Assembly (NCBI GenBank): GCA_907164885.2
Contig: OU015492.1
Span: forward strand, 207,425,493 to 207,489,492
Direction of reading: 5' to 3'
Origin: Dolomedes plantarius
Taxonomy: Eukaryota; Arthropoda; Arachnida; Araneae; Dolomedidae
DNA: 64,000 nucleotides
Under the pieces are notes generated by a model, which saw only the letters and a program-made list of their open reading frames with translations, was not told where the DNA came from and searched no databases. Below are positions 35,049 through 44,873 of this stretch, piece after piece; the stretch's first letter is position 1; every line of letters begins with the position of its first letter. The translations under genes and the position numbers were made by a program.

Positions 35049-35777
35049 GTTAAAAAGTCTTTAAAATGTTGAGGATCATCGACATTTTACTTAAGATTTG
35101 CTCAGGATCCAGCTTTTCCCGTCGCACACTTCTGACGAAAACAAACTGAGCAAAAACTCAGTTAAAAAGTCTTTAAAATGTTGAGGATCACGGACATTTT
35201 ACTTAAGATTTGCTCAGGATCCAGCCTTTCCCGTCGCACACTTCTAACGAAAACAAACTGAGCAAACACTCAGTTAAAAAGTCTTTAAAATGTTGAGGAT
35301 CATAGACATTTTACTTAAGATTTGCTCAGGATCCAGCTTTTCCCGTCGCACACTTCTGACGAAAACAAACTGAGCAAACACTCAGTTAAAAAGTCTTTAA
35401 AATGTTGAGGATCATCGACATTTTACTTAAGATTTGCTCAGGATCCAGCTTTTCCCGTCGCACACTTCTGACGAAAACAAACTGAGCAAAAACTCAGTTA
35501 AAAAGTCTTTAAAATGTTGAGGATCATCGACATTTTACCTAAGATTTGCTCAAGATCCAGCTTTTCTCGTCGCACACTTTTGCCGAAAACAAACTGAGCA
35601 AACACTCAGTTAAAAAGTCTTGAAAATGTTGAGGATCATCGACATTTTACTTAAGATTTGCTCAGGATCCAGCTTTTCCCGTCGCACACTTCTGACGAAA
35701 ACAAACTGAGCAAACACTCAGTTAAAAAGTCTTTAAAATGTTGAGGATCATAGACATTTTACTTAAGATTTGCTCAG
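35049..35777. repeat. 112-bp tandem array, left part
   Basis: CTCAGGATCCAG or close variants recur at 35101, 35213, 35325, 35437, 35549 and 35661, exactly 112 bp apart, and the next unit starts at 35773. There the retrotransposon interrupts it, and the array resumes at 42735 in register. Units differ by only a few bases. Confidence 0.95.
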
Positions 35778-36305
35778 TGTCAGACTCTCGTCTCCCATCC
35801 CTAAGTGGAATTGATGGACGTGAGTAATAGCGTCTTCAATGTGCCCAAATGAAACATAAACAGGTGTCGAACGATATACACCTTTTGGGGAAGTGCGGCA
35901 ATAGTTGAAAAGGACGCAAGTCATTTAGAAAGATCTGTGAAACGATTAGCGGCACGTTTCTACTTTAGAAAAGTCGGCAGGAAAGGAAATTCGTCATGGA
36001 TGGTTGGAGAAGGCGCTGAGAAGAATGGATAAAGGCAGGACGCGGGGAACGAAGAGGGAGGAATGGATTCGGACTGTTGAAGGGTCAACACGCTTACGGG
36101 AGACGGGGGAGCTCGTGGGACTTTGAAAGAATGAGCCCAGCTCTCACGAGTATTTTTAACGTTCGTCGGAACGAAACTTTGTAAATAACGTATTTAACCA
36201 AGATTTTAATATGTTAATAAACCTCATGAAATAAGAGTTGACTCTACAATTATAATTCCTTCTACATGACAATGATTTGTCGGATCACGACTATAAAGGT
36301 TAACA
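35778..36305 (+). repeat. 5' LTR
   Basis: It begins TGTCAGACTC and ends GGTTAACA, matching the 3' LTR in length (528 bp) and, as far as I can compare by eye, in every base. An AATAAA polyadenylation signal lies at 36216-36221. It is preceded by CTCAG, half of the 5-bp target duplication. The LTR should supply the promoter (U3) and RNA ends; I cannot place the start site. Confidence 0.95.
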
Positions 36306-36325
36306 TTGGCGTAGTCGAATTAAAG
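36306..36325 (+). promoter_or_regulatory. Primer-binding site (tRNA-primed)
   Basis: TTGGCGTAGTCGAATTAAAG directly follows the 5' LTR. TGGCGTAGTCG starts with TGG, the complement of a tRNA CCA end, and is of the type used by many invertebrate gypsy elements. Which tRNA primes cannot be decided here. Confidence 0.6.
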
Positions 36326-37060
36326 AACGTGGGAGGACCCCAGCGATACGGAAGGTATCAGAAAAAGATGATCTAGAGTACGAGAGTGGTGATAGATCTT
36401 CAAGGAGACGCAGTTTCAAGAGAAGTTGGATTCCGAACGAGTCTACTGGGCACGACTTCAGCGACAGATATTTACTCGGCAACTGGTCAAGAAACAGGAG
36501 AAATTCATGGTCGGAGTAAAGTGTGCATCAACGACGTGGTTATATACTGAACTCTCTTGAACTGTGATCAAAGTGCGGCAACGGAGAAAGATTAGAGTGA
36601 CAGTTTTTCATCGAGGTGAAAAAGGGGTAAGTGATTCTATCTTTTCTCCCTGTGTATGAGATAGCGGTAGTAATTAGTTGAAGGAATCTAATTATTTTTG
36701 ATCAATTTTGAAGTGTTGATTCATGTGTATAATGATGGAAGTAATTTGTTGAGTTATTGAATTTTGGTAAATGGAATATTAATTTAAAAGTGAAAAAGTG
36801 TTATTTTGTATAACGGGAAATGTGTACAAGTGTTCGTACTAGTTATTAGTGAAAGTGATTTATAATTATAGTAGTTAAATGCTCGTAGAATTATCATAAT
36901 TGTTGAGGTAAATAGTTCAAGATAAGTATAGTTGGTTGTATTTTGTTATAATAGCAAAAGCGTGGAGACGATTTGTTAACTACCAAAGTTAAAGGGTGAT
37001 ATTTATATAACGATAAAAGGAAAATCACCTCCTAATTGTTAATCGTGGTTGAGTCTAAAA
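36326..37060 (+). other. Retrotransposon 5' leader
   Basis: An untranslated stretch of about 735 bp lies between the primer-binding site and the first credible ATG. No frame above 60 codons is present on the plus strand. It probably holds packaging signals, which I cannot identify. Confidence 0.6.
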
Positions 37061-40000
37061 ATGGCATTCTTGGGGAAGGGACGTAAGGCCGATTTAATTA
37101 AGCTGGCTACAGAGCTTAAGGAAGAGGTCCCTCCGAATAGCACAATGTATGACCTAAAACAAATAATTCTAGGTAGTGAACGATATGAGGAAGGGTTTAC
37201 GGAAGAGTGGTATTTCTCTATAATTAATGAGAGATTAGAACGAGAAAAAAGTGAAGAGAAACAAAGAGAAATAGAGGTAAGAATGAAGGAATTAGAGATT
37301 GAAGCAATGAGAATAAGGGAAAGTGAGAGACGTTCAATTTCAGGGTCTAGGGAAAGCATCGAAACGAGTAGTGGTAATTTTACAGAATATCTAAAAATTA
37401 TGAAAGGGGTTATTCCTGAACCACCAATTAGATCCGAAGACTGGCCTTTTTTCTTCCAACAGACAGAAATGATGTTTAAATTATATGAGGTTCCAGAACA
37501 ATACTACGGGAAAATAATTCTTCATAGTTTAAAATCACAGGTAAAGGGTTTAAGCACGATGTTAGGTAGTAAAGATATAGAGCACTATGAGAAAATAAAG
37601 GGCGTTATACTGAAGGAGTTTCAAATTACCCCCTTACAACATAAAAAGAATTATGTTAACTGTTTGAAAAAACCGAACGAATCCTTTGTACAATTCGTGA
37701 ATAGGGTGGGAACTGCCTTAGACCTATACATACAGTCAAGGAAAGTATCAACGTTTGAAAAGTTAAAAGAATTATTGATAGTGGATAAAGTTAAAGACCA
37801 GTTACCTACGCATATCCAAGCACACATTTATCTAAAAGAAACAGAGTCCTGGTTGTCAGCCTCCGAATTGGCCCGGGAAATAGATAATTTCATCGTCGCA
37901 GTTCCTACTGGCCCGAACTATAATAAAGGTAGTTACAACTTTGACTACCGAATGAAAAATGAAACCCAGGATAGGAAACATAATACTGGGAATGGTAGTT
38001 GTAGTAATAACATAACCGGATCAAAATTTAATGCCTTAGTTAGAACGGATAAGAGAGATTCCAAAGTAGACCGTAAAGTAAATGATAAAAGATGTTTCTT
38101 CTGTGATAGTAAGAATCACTTTAAATATGAGTGCCCAAAAATGGATTATAACTCTAAACACAGAGAAGACCAACAGAGAGATAATTTTAAGAAAGGGGTT
38201 AATAAGGTTCAGGCCGTTACGGGAGAGGAGGAGGAAGAAACCAGTCCAGACGAGGAGGTCGTAGGAAATGCGGTATGCGCGCGCGTGAATATGAAGGGAG
38301 AAGGAAGTCCGTCTTTAGAGATGCAACCCTTAGAATATATATCGATTAGTATAAATGGGCGAAAGGTGAGGGCTCTGGTGGATAGTGGGTCTGAGATCAC
38401 AGTCGTCCGTACGGATATTTTAGGCCAAAATGAGGTAGGAACCCAAGCCAATATTATACTCAGATCAGCGTTCGGTAGTGCAATTAGAGCACCGTTGAAG
38501 AAAATTGCCGTGGGGTTACCACTAGGTAACGATGATATGAACGTAATTCATAGAGAATTGTTATGTGCGGTGGTGGATTCGTTGGGTGAGGAGATGATTA
38601 TTCCCCCCGGCACAGTGGCAAAGCTAAGGGAGCAGGATCGAAACTCGCAAGTAGGGGCATGTTCGCAAGTAACAAAAGAGAAGGAAAGTGAAATAAAGGA
38701 AAATATGGCTGAGGGTATAGATACTCAGGAGGAGGGTAGTAATAATAGGTTAGATCACGAGAAAGACTCAGTGGAGAGATTTAAAAAACAACAGGAGACA
38801 TGTCCTACTTTACGACGGGAGTGGGACATGGCGAGAATGGGAAAAGGAAATTACTATGTTATGGATTCGCTATTATTTCATAAAGAAAAGGTTTTGGGAG
38901 AAACTGTCGGACAGCTAGTAATTCCGAAAGAAAAACGACTAGAAGTGCTCAGATTAGCCCATGACTCACCATTTGGAGGGCACATGGCAGCAAAAAAGAC
39001 AATAGAAAGAATTCGGTACTCTTTTTATTGGGAGGGATTAAGTAAGGAGGTAAAGGATTATTGTAACAGTTGTGAGGGATGTCAATTGAGGAGAAAGGTT
39101 AGGACTGCAGATAGAACGCCGATTGTGCCAGTGGCTAGGCCAGAACTTCCATTCCAAATCGTAAATATTGATTTGATCGGACCATTAGATCCGGCTAGCT
39201 CGGCGGGACACAAATATGTACTAACGTTAGTAGACCAACACACTAGGTGGGCGGAGGCAATCCCAATTAAATCACTAACAGCTAAAGCAACGTGTGAAGC
39301 GTTATTAGAAATATTTACCAGAACGGGTATTCCAAGTGTCATTGCCTCTGATAATGGGACAAACTTTAATGCCTCACTCACACAGGAATTCGAAAAGAGG
39401 CTAGGATCGAGCCCGAGATTTTCAACCCCTCTTTATCCTCGGGCAAATGGGCTAGTTGAAAGATTTAATCAGGTATTAAAGAACATGATCCATCACGTTA
39501 TAAGAGAGGACAAGAGAGGCTGGCACAAACAACTACCTTACTTGTTATGGGCATATCGAGAAGTTCCCAACGGTACGACGGGAGTTGCTCCGTTCCAATT
39601 GTTGTATGGAAGGCAACCGGAAGGGCCATTGTCAATTTTAAAAAACACTTGGATGGGAAAGAACGGAAGTACACAACTGAACACGAAACCTCTTTCTAAA
39701 TACCTACAAGAGGTAGGGAACAGACTAGAAAAAGCCGCAAGGGAAGCGGGAGCAATAGCCGAAATTCAACAGGAAAAAATGGCTCACTACTACAATCTGA
39801 GATCTAGCAACAAAAGATATAAAGTGGGGGAACAAGTTATCGTATTACTAGCAGATTCGACCAATAAGTTATTTGCCCGGTGGAAAGGGCCAGGAACTAT
39901 AATTAAACATAACCCCCCACATACGTATATTGTGGAATTACGAGATGGGACTAAATGTAAGGTACATCAAAATAAGATAAAAGAGTTCGTGAGTCGAATC

Positions 40001-40903
40001 AACGCCCTGAACATAATGTTCGAAGGAGAGGAGGAGTTTGGGGAAGTTGAAAATGTCCCCATTAAGGTAGATTTTAAACCCTTTGAGACGCTAAACACGC
40101 AAGTAGAACTATCACATCTATCAGAAAACGAGAAATTAGGGATAAAAAAATTATTAGAAAAATATAAGGGTTTATTTTCAGGAAAAATTAAACCGGCTTT
40201 GGTACACCCGCATAGAATTGAACTAATACCAGGGTTACCAAGGAAGAAACCCCACTGTTACAAGGTGCCCGAAATATATAAAAAGGAAGTAGATAGACAA
40301 ATTGAGGAATTATTGGAACATGACTTAATTGAACCCTCCAGTGCAGAGATAGCACACCCTATCGTATGTGTGGCTAAGAAGGATGCGAGCATAAGACTGT
40401 GCTGTGACTTTAGGGCACTGAATGCTACCACTAAAATCGTAGCGTACCCTATGGCCCAGGCACAAGAGTTACTATGGGTAGCAGGCAAAGCCAAATGGCT
40501 CACAACCATTGACCTATTAAGGGGATACTGGCAAATTCCGATGGAGGATAGTAGCAAACAATTGACGGCATTTGCGACACATAACGCGATTTATCAATGG
40601 AAAACCATGCCATATGGGTTGGTAGGGGCAGCAAGCACTTTTCAAGCAACCATGAATTTTTTTTTAAGACCCCATAAGGATTATGCTCAGGCATACATCG
40701 ATGACATAATTATATTCTCCAATTCGTGGCAGGAACACCTACAACATATTAATGCAGTATTTTCGGAACTAATAAGACTAGGTTTCTCGGCTAGACTAGA
40801 TAAATGTAAATTTGCCAGGAATCAATTATTGTATCTAGGACATAGGATAGGCTCGGGAAACATGCCCCGGATTATTCGAAAATTGCCGCGATTAGAGAAC
40901 TAA
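37061..40903 (+). CDS. Gag-protease-integrase-RT polyprotein (frameshifted near the end)
   Basis: This is one frame of 1280 codons from the first ATG (MAFLGKGRKADLIK); an in-frame TTG lies 12 bp upstream. Residue numbers count from that TTG. A charged coiled-coil-like stretch (60-95) precedes the Gag body (110-290). A CCHC zinc knuckle has Cys349, Cys352, His357 and Cys362. The aspartic protease has ALVDSGSE (442-449). Integrase has a His/Cys zinc module (638-678), a catalytic triad Asp708, Asp768, Glu804 with 35-residue spacing, and a GPY/F-like module near 945. Reverse transcriptase follows (about 1050-1284) with TTIDL (Asp1155) and YIDD (Asp1218, Asp1219). A deleted base near 40855-40861 throws the frame off, and it stops 15 codons later. 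Gag and pol share one frame, with no programmed shift needed between them. Confidence 0.92.
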   Translation: MAFLGKGRKADLIKLATELKEEVPPNSTMYDLKQIILGSERYEEGFTEEWYFSIINERLEREKSEEKQREIEVRMKELEIEAMRIRESERRSISGSRESIETSSGNFTEYLKIMKGVIPEPPIRSEDWPFFFQQTEMMFKLYEVPEQYYGKIILHSLKSQVKGLSTMLGSKDIEHYEKIKGVILKEFQITPLQHKKNYVNCLKKPNESFVQFVNRVGTALDLYIQSRKVSTFEKLKELLIVDKVKDQLPTHIQAHIYLKETESWLSASELAREIDNFIVAVPTGPNYNKGSYNFDYRMKNETQDRKHNTGNGSCSNNITGSKFNALVRTDKRDSKVDRKVNDKRCFFCDSKNHFKYECPKMDYNSKHREDQQRDNFKKGVNKVQAVTGEEEEETSPDEEVVGNAVCARVNMKGEGSPSLEMQPLEYISISINGRKVRALVDSGSEITVVRTDILGQNEVGTQANIILRSAFGSAIRAPLKKIAVGLPLGNDDMNVIHRELLCAVVDSLGEEMIIPPGTVAKLREQDRNSQVGACSQVTKEKESEIKENMAEGIDTQEEGSNNRLDHEKDSVERFKKQQETCPTLRREWDMARMGKGNYYVMDSLLFHKEKVLGETVGQLVIPKEKRLEVLRLAHDSPFGGHMAAKKTIERIRYSFYWEGLSKEVKDYCNSCEGCQLRRKVRTADRTPIVPVARPELPFQIVNIDLIGPLDPASSAGHKYVLTLVDQHTRWAEAIPIKSLTAKATCEALLEIFTRTGIPSVIASDNGTNFNASLTQEFEKRLGSSPRFSTPLYPRANGLVERFNQVLKNMIHHVIREDKRGWHKQLPYLLWAYREVPNGTTGVAPFQLLYGRQPEGPLSILKNTWMGKNGSTQLNTKPLSKYLQEVGNRLEKAAREAGAIAEIQQEKMAHYYNLRSSNKRYKVGEQVIVLLADSTNKLFARWKGPGTIIKHNPPHTYIVELRDGTKCKVHQNKIKEFVSRINALNIMFEGEEEFGEVENVPIKVDFKPFETLNTQVELSHLSENEKLGIKKLLEKYKGLFSGKIKPALVHPHRIELIPGLPRKKPHCYKVPEIYKKEVDRQIEELLEHDLIEPSSAEIAHPIVCVAKKDASIRLCCDFRALNATTKIVAYPMAQAQELLWVAGKAKWLTTIDLLRGYWQIPMEDSSKQLTAFATHNAIYQWKTMPYGLVGAASTFQATMNFFLRPHKDYAQAYIDDIIIFSNSWQEHLQHINAVFSELIRLGFSARLDKCKFARNQLLYLGHRIGSGNMPRIIRKLPRLEN

Positions 40904-41541
40904 AAAGACCTGAAACAAAGAAAGACGTCCGTTCGGTATTAGGATTAATGTCCTTTTATAGGTCATATATAAATAATTTTGCAGAACTGAGTTTACCCCT
41001 TACCGCTTTGACAAAAAAAAATATCCCGAACCGAGTACCTTGGGACAAGGAGGCTGAGGAAGCTTTTAACAGTTTAAAAGAAAAATTATGCCAAGTAACA
41101 TCCTTGGCAACCCCAGACATGGCCCGACCGTTTCAGGTTCACACTGATGCATCGAATCGAAGTGTAGGCGCTTGTTTAACTCAGAAAGAGAAAGACGGTA
41201 CATATAAACCCATCGCCTTCGCTAGCCAAAAACTAACAGAAACACAAAAAAATTGGGCACCGATAGAAAAAGAAGCTTTCGGAGTCCTATTCGGGCTAAG
41301 AAAATTCGAGAACTGGATTTACGGATCCCAGGTGGAAATAATAACCGATCATAACCCATTAAAATTCCTCACAGTAACAACTCCGAAGAGCCCAAAACTG
41401 ACAAGGTGGACTTTAGCACTCCAAAGATGGAATTTAACAATAACTCATCGGCCAGGATCAAAGCATTTAGGAGCGGATACCATTTCTAGATTAGCCAGGG
41501 AAAACGACCAGTGTGGGGGTGAAATTCTAGACCGGTCTTAA
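40904..41541 (+). CDS. RT connection and RNase H, downstream of the frameshift
   Basis: This is the continuation of the same polyprotein in the neighbouring frame. The open frame with an ATG starts at 40948, but the homologous sequence continues upstream to about 40861 without one. It opens with the RT thumb/connection block (VLGLMSFYRSYINNFAELS). The RNase H domain follows: HTDAS (first Asp), IEKEAFGVLFGL (Glu) and TDHNPL (Asp). It ends at a TAA shortly after a GADTISR block typical of gypsy RNase H. All expected RNase H acidic residues are present, so only the frameshift upstream breaks the protein. Alone it would lack an enzyme context. Confidence 0.85.
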
Positions 41542-42206
41542 CGGTTGGAGAATTCCCTTTTTCTTTGGTGATAACTAACTTTTTTGAATCCTAAGAAAAA
41601 AGGGACTAAATTTGTAAATATAATGATGTTAAGAATTAAGGTGCATAAGATACGTGATAGTTATTTTTTTTTGTTGTTTGTTGTATGAACACTTGGTTTA
41701 TATTTTTTTTTAAGTGAAGAACTAAGTTAATGTTAAGTATTCCCTAGAGATTTGGGGAAGTTTCATTAAAATATGTAAGTTTAACTGGTTAAGATTAAGC
41801 CAGGAAATTCCTAAAGAGTTTGAAAAAAAAGGAATCAAAAGTGTAATTAACTTAGAAATTCTTGCTTTAAAGATAAGTGATTGGTAGGCAAATAATTTGT
41901 TAGTGTTTAGGTTAAAGTAAAGAAATGAGCAAGAATTATAATATTAATTTTGTGTCAAGGCTAAGTGTGAAAAGTAATTTTTGTTAGCTGTAAATGTTGT
42001 GGCTATCTCATATGCAGATGAAAACATGGAGTCAATTACTTGTAAAAATGTGTTATTGTTGTGGCTACAAAGCGTCCCCGTCACAAGTTAAAAAGTGCAG
42101 TTATTACCCCATGTGTGTGCCTCGTTATCCTCTAATCAACAGGGACTGTTGTTCAAACGTGAAAACGTCTCAAAGGACTTTTTTCACTTCTAAAGGAAGG
42201 GGCGTA
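41542..42206 (+). other. Retrotransposon 3' untranslated region, no env
   Basis: 665 bp of AT-rich sequence follow pol. A 79-codon frame overlaps the 3' LTR and has no signal peptide or membrane anchor. An envelope gene is therefore absent. The polypurine tract AAAGGAAGGGGCG lies at 42192-42204, just before the LTR. Confidence 0.75.
42192..42204 (+). promoter_or_regulatory. Polypurine tract
   Basis: The purine-rich AAAGGAAGGGGCG ends 2 bp before the 3' LTR. It is where plus-strand DNA synthesis would be primed. Confidence 0.75.
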
Positions 42207-42734
42207 TGTCAGACTCTCGTCTCCCATCCCTAAGTGGAATTGATGGACGTGAGTAATAGCGTCTTCAATGTGCCCAAATGAAACATAAACAGGTGTCGAA
42301 CGATATACACCTTTTGGGGAAGTGCGGCAATAGTTGAAAAGGACGCAAGTCATTTAGAAAGATCTGTGAAACGATTAGCGGCACGTTTCTACTTTAGAAA
42401 AGTCGGCAGGAAAGGAAATTCGTCATGGATGGTTGGAGAAGGCGCTGAGAAGAATGGATAAAGGCAGGACGCGGGGAACGAAGAGGGAGGAATGGATTCG
42501 GACTGTTGAAGGGTCAACACGCTTACGGGAGACGGGGGAGCTCGTGGGACTTTGAAAGAATGAGCCCAGCTCTCACGAGTATTTTTAACGTTCGTCGGAA
42601 CGAAACTTTGTAAATAACGTATTTAACCAAGATTTTAATATGTTAATAAACCTCATGAAATAAGAGTTGACTCTACAATTATAATTCCTTCTACATGACA
42701 ATGATTTGTCGGATCACGACTATAAAGGTTAACA
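42207..42734 (+). repeat. 3' LTR
   Basis: 528 bp, TGTCAGACTC to GGTTAACA. I found no difference from the 5' LTR on reading both through. It is followed by CTCAG (42735-42739), the second half of the target duplication. AATAAA lies at 42645-42650. Confidence 0.95.
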
Positions 42735-42905
42735 CTCAGGATCCAGCTTTTCCCGTCGCACACTTCTGACGAAAACAAACTGAGCAAACACTCAGTTAAA
42801 AAGTCTTTAAAATGTTGAGGATCATCGACATTTTAATTAAGATTTGCTCAAGATCCAGCTTTTCCCGTCGCACACTTCTGACGAAAACAAACTGAGCAAA
42901 CACTC
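42735..42905. repeat. 112-bp tandem array, right part
   Basis: The array resumes at CTCAGGATCCAG and runs for one and a half units (next unit start 42847). It is in exact register with the left part once one copy of CTCAG is removed. Confidence 0.93.
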
Positions 42906-43384
42906 TATAATAAAAGAACCATATAGGTAAGCCAGCATTGCTCCCTATGTAGGAACAGCACAGAAATATCCACGCCTCAGTCTGATTACAAGCCAAGTTT
43001 ACTCCACGGATGCAAGTGACGTTAACTCATTAACGACCTGTGTAGATGTAAAACTAAATCCGCGCTAGCAGAGAAACCCAAAGTAGCTCCGCTTGATAAA
43101 TAATAAACTTTTTATAATGATTACATTAAACGAAAAAGAAAATTTTCCGAGAAATTATCAATTTTAACATTTAGAGGTAGGAGGAATGATTTCAACACGT
43201 CGTCTGTGAAAATTCTGACACGGGATTCATTTACCTGAATATTTCTCATAGTCAGGGAAAAATAAACTATAGGTAACAACTGAAAAATCCATTTAGTTCG
43301 TTTGGAGAACAATCTGTCGGGAATACTGTGGTATGGATTTTCGAACAGTACCAAATAAATCGTCCACCGAAGTAAAATAGAAAA
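42906..43384. other. Intergenic, array flank
   Basis: The first 60 bases resemble the left flank of the array. A 96-codon minus-strand frame at 43121-43411 has no recognisable motif. No gene is called. Confidence 0.5.
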
Positions 43385-44235
43385 AGGACTTTTCACATAA
43401 TTTCTTAACAAAGAATTGGTAAGTCGAGTAAAGCATTCTTAAACTCAACAAAAAGCGTTTTATTACCATAATTTATTGTACTATCTATGCAGGAACTGTA
43501 CAATTAAGGGAACAAGGGACCTTCAATCTCGTCCTTCTTTAATTTTCAATATTTTACATGAGTAATTAATATTCTTTTCTTCTAAATTGAGGATACTTCG
43601 AATTCAAAATAAGTATTTTGTGGAAGAGTTAGAACTATTTATCAAAAAATTCTTGAAAATTGCTAGAATTTTTCAAAAGGTTACATTCGTATCCATTTTC
43701 TTCTGATATCTTCCAAATTTGAATTATTAATTGAAGTGTTTGTCACAAAACTGTGCATAATTCTTTGAAATTACAAATGTTTTTCAAATTTACAGACCAT
43801 AAAATAAAGTAAAAACATTAAAAAATAATAGCAGTCAGAATAAATAAAAAAAAAATATTTAAGACTTTAGATTCCTACAAAAAAAATTAAATGCACATTT
43901 ATATTTATATACATATGGTAAACTTATAATAAAAAATTTAAAGACTTTAATTAATATAGAATGCGCATAGAGCATTTTGAAAAACGTTAGCATTTTTGAA
44001 AAAAATTTGAAAAACAGTCATTATTCTGCAAAAAATCGTTATTTTCAATTTTAAGGGTTTTCAATGAAGTATAAAAGAAAATTAATTATTCTCATTTAGT
44101 ATATAGAGTTAAAAATTGAAAATAAAAAAAAAATCGAGTTTGTAGGTTCCTTGTCCCCTTAATCAAACTAAAAAGTGAATATTAGGCGTACTTGTAGTCA
44201 CGTTCTTGCTATCATAGTTAAAAATTGTTATCATA
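43385..44235. repeat. Inverted duplicate of 44405-44600, split by a MITE
   Basis: 43385-43503 and 44163-44235 together are the reverse complement of about 44405-44600, sharing for example AGTCGAGTAAAGC and TTGTACTATCTATGCAGGAA. The TTAA MITE at 43508 separates the two halves. The other copy lies inside the pogo-like MITE, so this is probably an inverted partial copy of that element. Confidence 0.75.
43508..44158. mobile_element. TTAA MITE family 1, copy 3
   Basis: The ends GGGAACAAGGGACCTTCAA and the inverted partner are bounded by TTAA (43504-43507, 44159-44162). The interior matches copies 1 and 2. It sits inside a duplicated sequence whose undisturbed paralogue nearby has a single TTAA-like site. 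The insertion and its 4-bp duplication can therefore be read directly. Confidence 0.88.
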
Positions 44236-44309
44236 ATAATTATAATAATAATACTAAGCAAGCACATCGCAGCAGTGAAGACTTTTAAGAAAATACCGGT
44301 TTTGTACTA

Positions 44310-44776
44310 CAGTAAAACCTCGCTTATCCGGCCCTCGTTTTTCTGGATCTCTGGATAGTCCGGATCAGATTTGTAGACATTATTTTTATTTAATGTTCAC
44401 ATTAGATAATAATTTTTAACTATGATAGCAAGAACGTAACTAAAAGTACGCCTAATATTCGCTTTTTAGTTTGATTCAATGTACAGTTCCTGCATAGATA
44501 GTACAATAAATTATGGTACTAAAACGCTTTTTTTGAGTTTGAGAAAGCTTTACTCGACTTACCAATTCTTTATTTAGAAATTATGTGAAAAGTCCTTTTT
44601 CTATTTTTAATGTCTTGTAATCAATACTATGTAATTTTGTTACAAAACATAGGTTTTTATCGTAATAAACGGTAAGTATGCTTAGTTAAGGATTTTGTTT
44701 AGCTTATTACCCCTATTATCTGGATTATCCGGATTGCCTATGGTCCCAGTTAGTCCGGATAAACGAGTTTTTACTG
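44310..44776. mobile_element. Pogo/Tigger-like MITE
   Basis: The ends CAGTAAAACCTCGCTTATCC and, inverted, CAGTAAAAACTCGTTTATCC are bounded by TA (44308-44309, 44777-44778). CAGTRRAAYCTCG ends and TA targets are characteristic of Tigger-type elements. The length is 467 bp with no transposase. A second TCTGGA/TCCGGAT-rich block inside each end extends the similarity. Confidence 0.8.
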
Positions 44777-44873
44777 TACTTAATTGCTTAAAATACCGTT
44801 TCGAGTTATTTCACGTTTCATCGATCCATCTCGACCTTTGGTAACATAGTACCACCGATCTAATGGTGCATAT

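Larger units (their letters stand above)
35778..42734 (+). mobile_element. Ty3/gypsy-type LTR retrotransposon, integrase before RT (Gmr1-like)
   Basis: This is a complete 6957-bp element with two 528-bp LTRs that look identical by eye, a primer-binding site, a gag-pol frame, a polypurine tract and a CTCAG target duplication (35773-35777, 42735-42739). The polyprotein order is Gag, protease, integrase, reverse transcriptase, RNase H. Standard gypsy elements place integrase last. The copia-like order in a gypsy-type protein characterises the Gmr1-like group described first from cod. No envelope-like frame follows. One frameshift in pol prevents a single full polyprotein. The identical LTRs imply very recent insertion. 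Confidence 0.92.

Noticed and set aside
41994..42233. Possible envelope-like or accessory frame after pol
   Set aside because: 79 codons, no signal peptide or membrane anchor, and it runs into the LTR; treated as untranslated.
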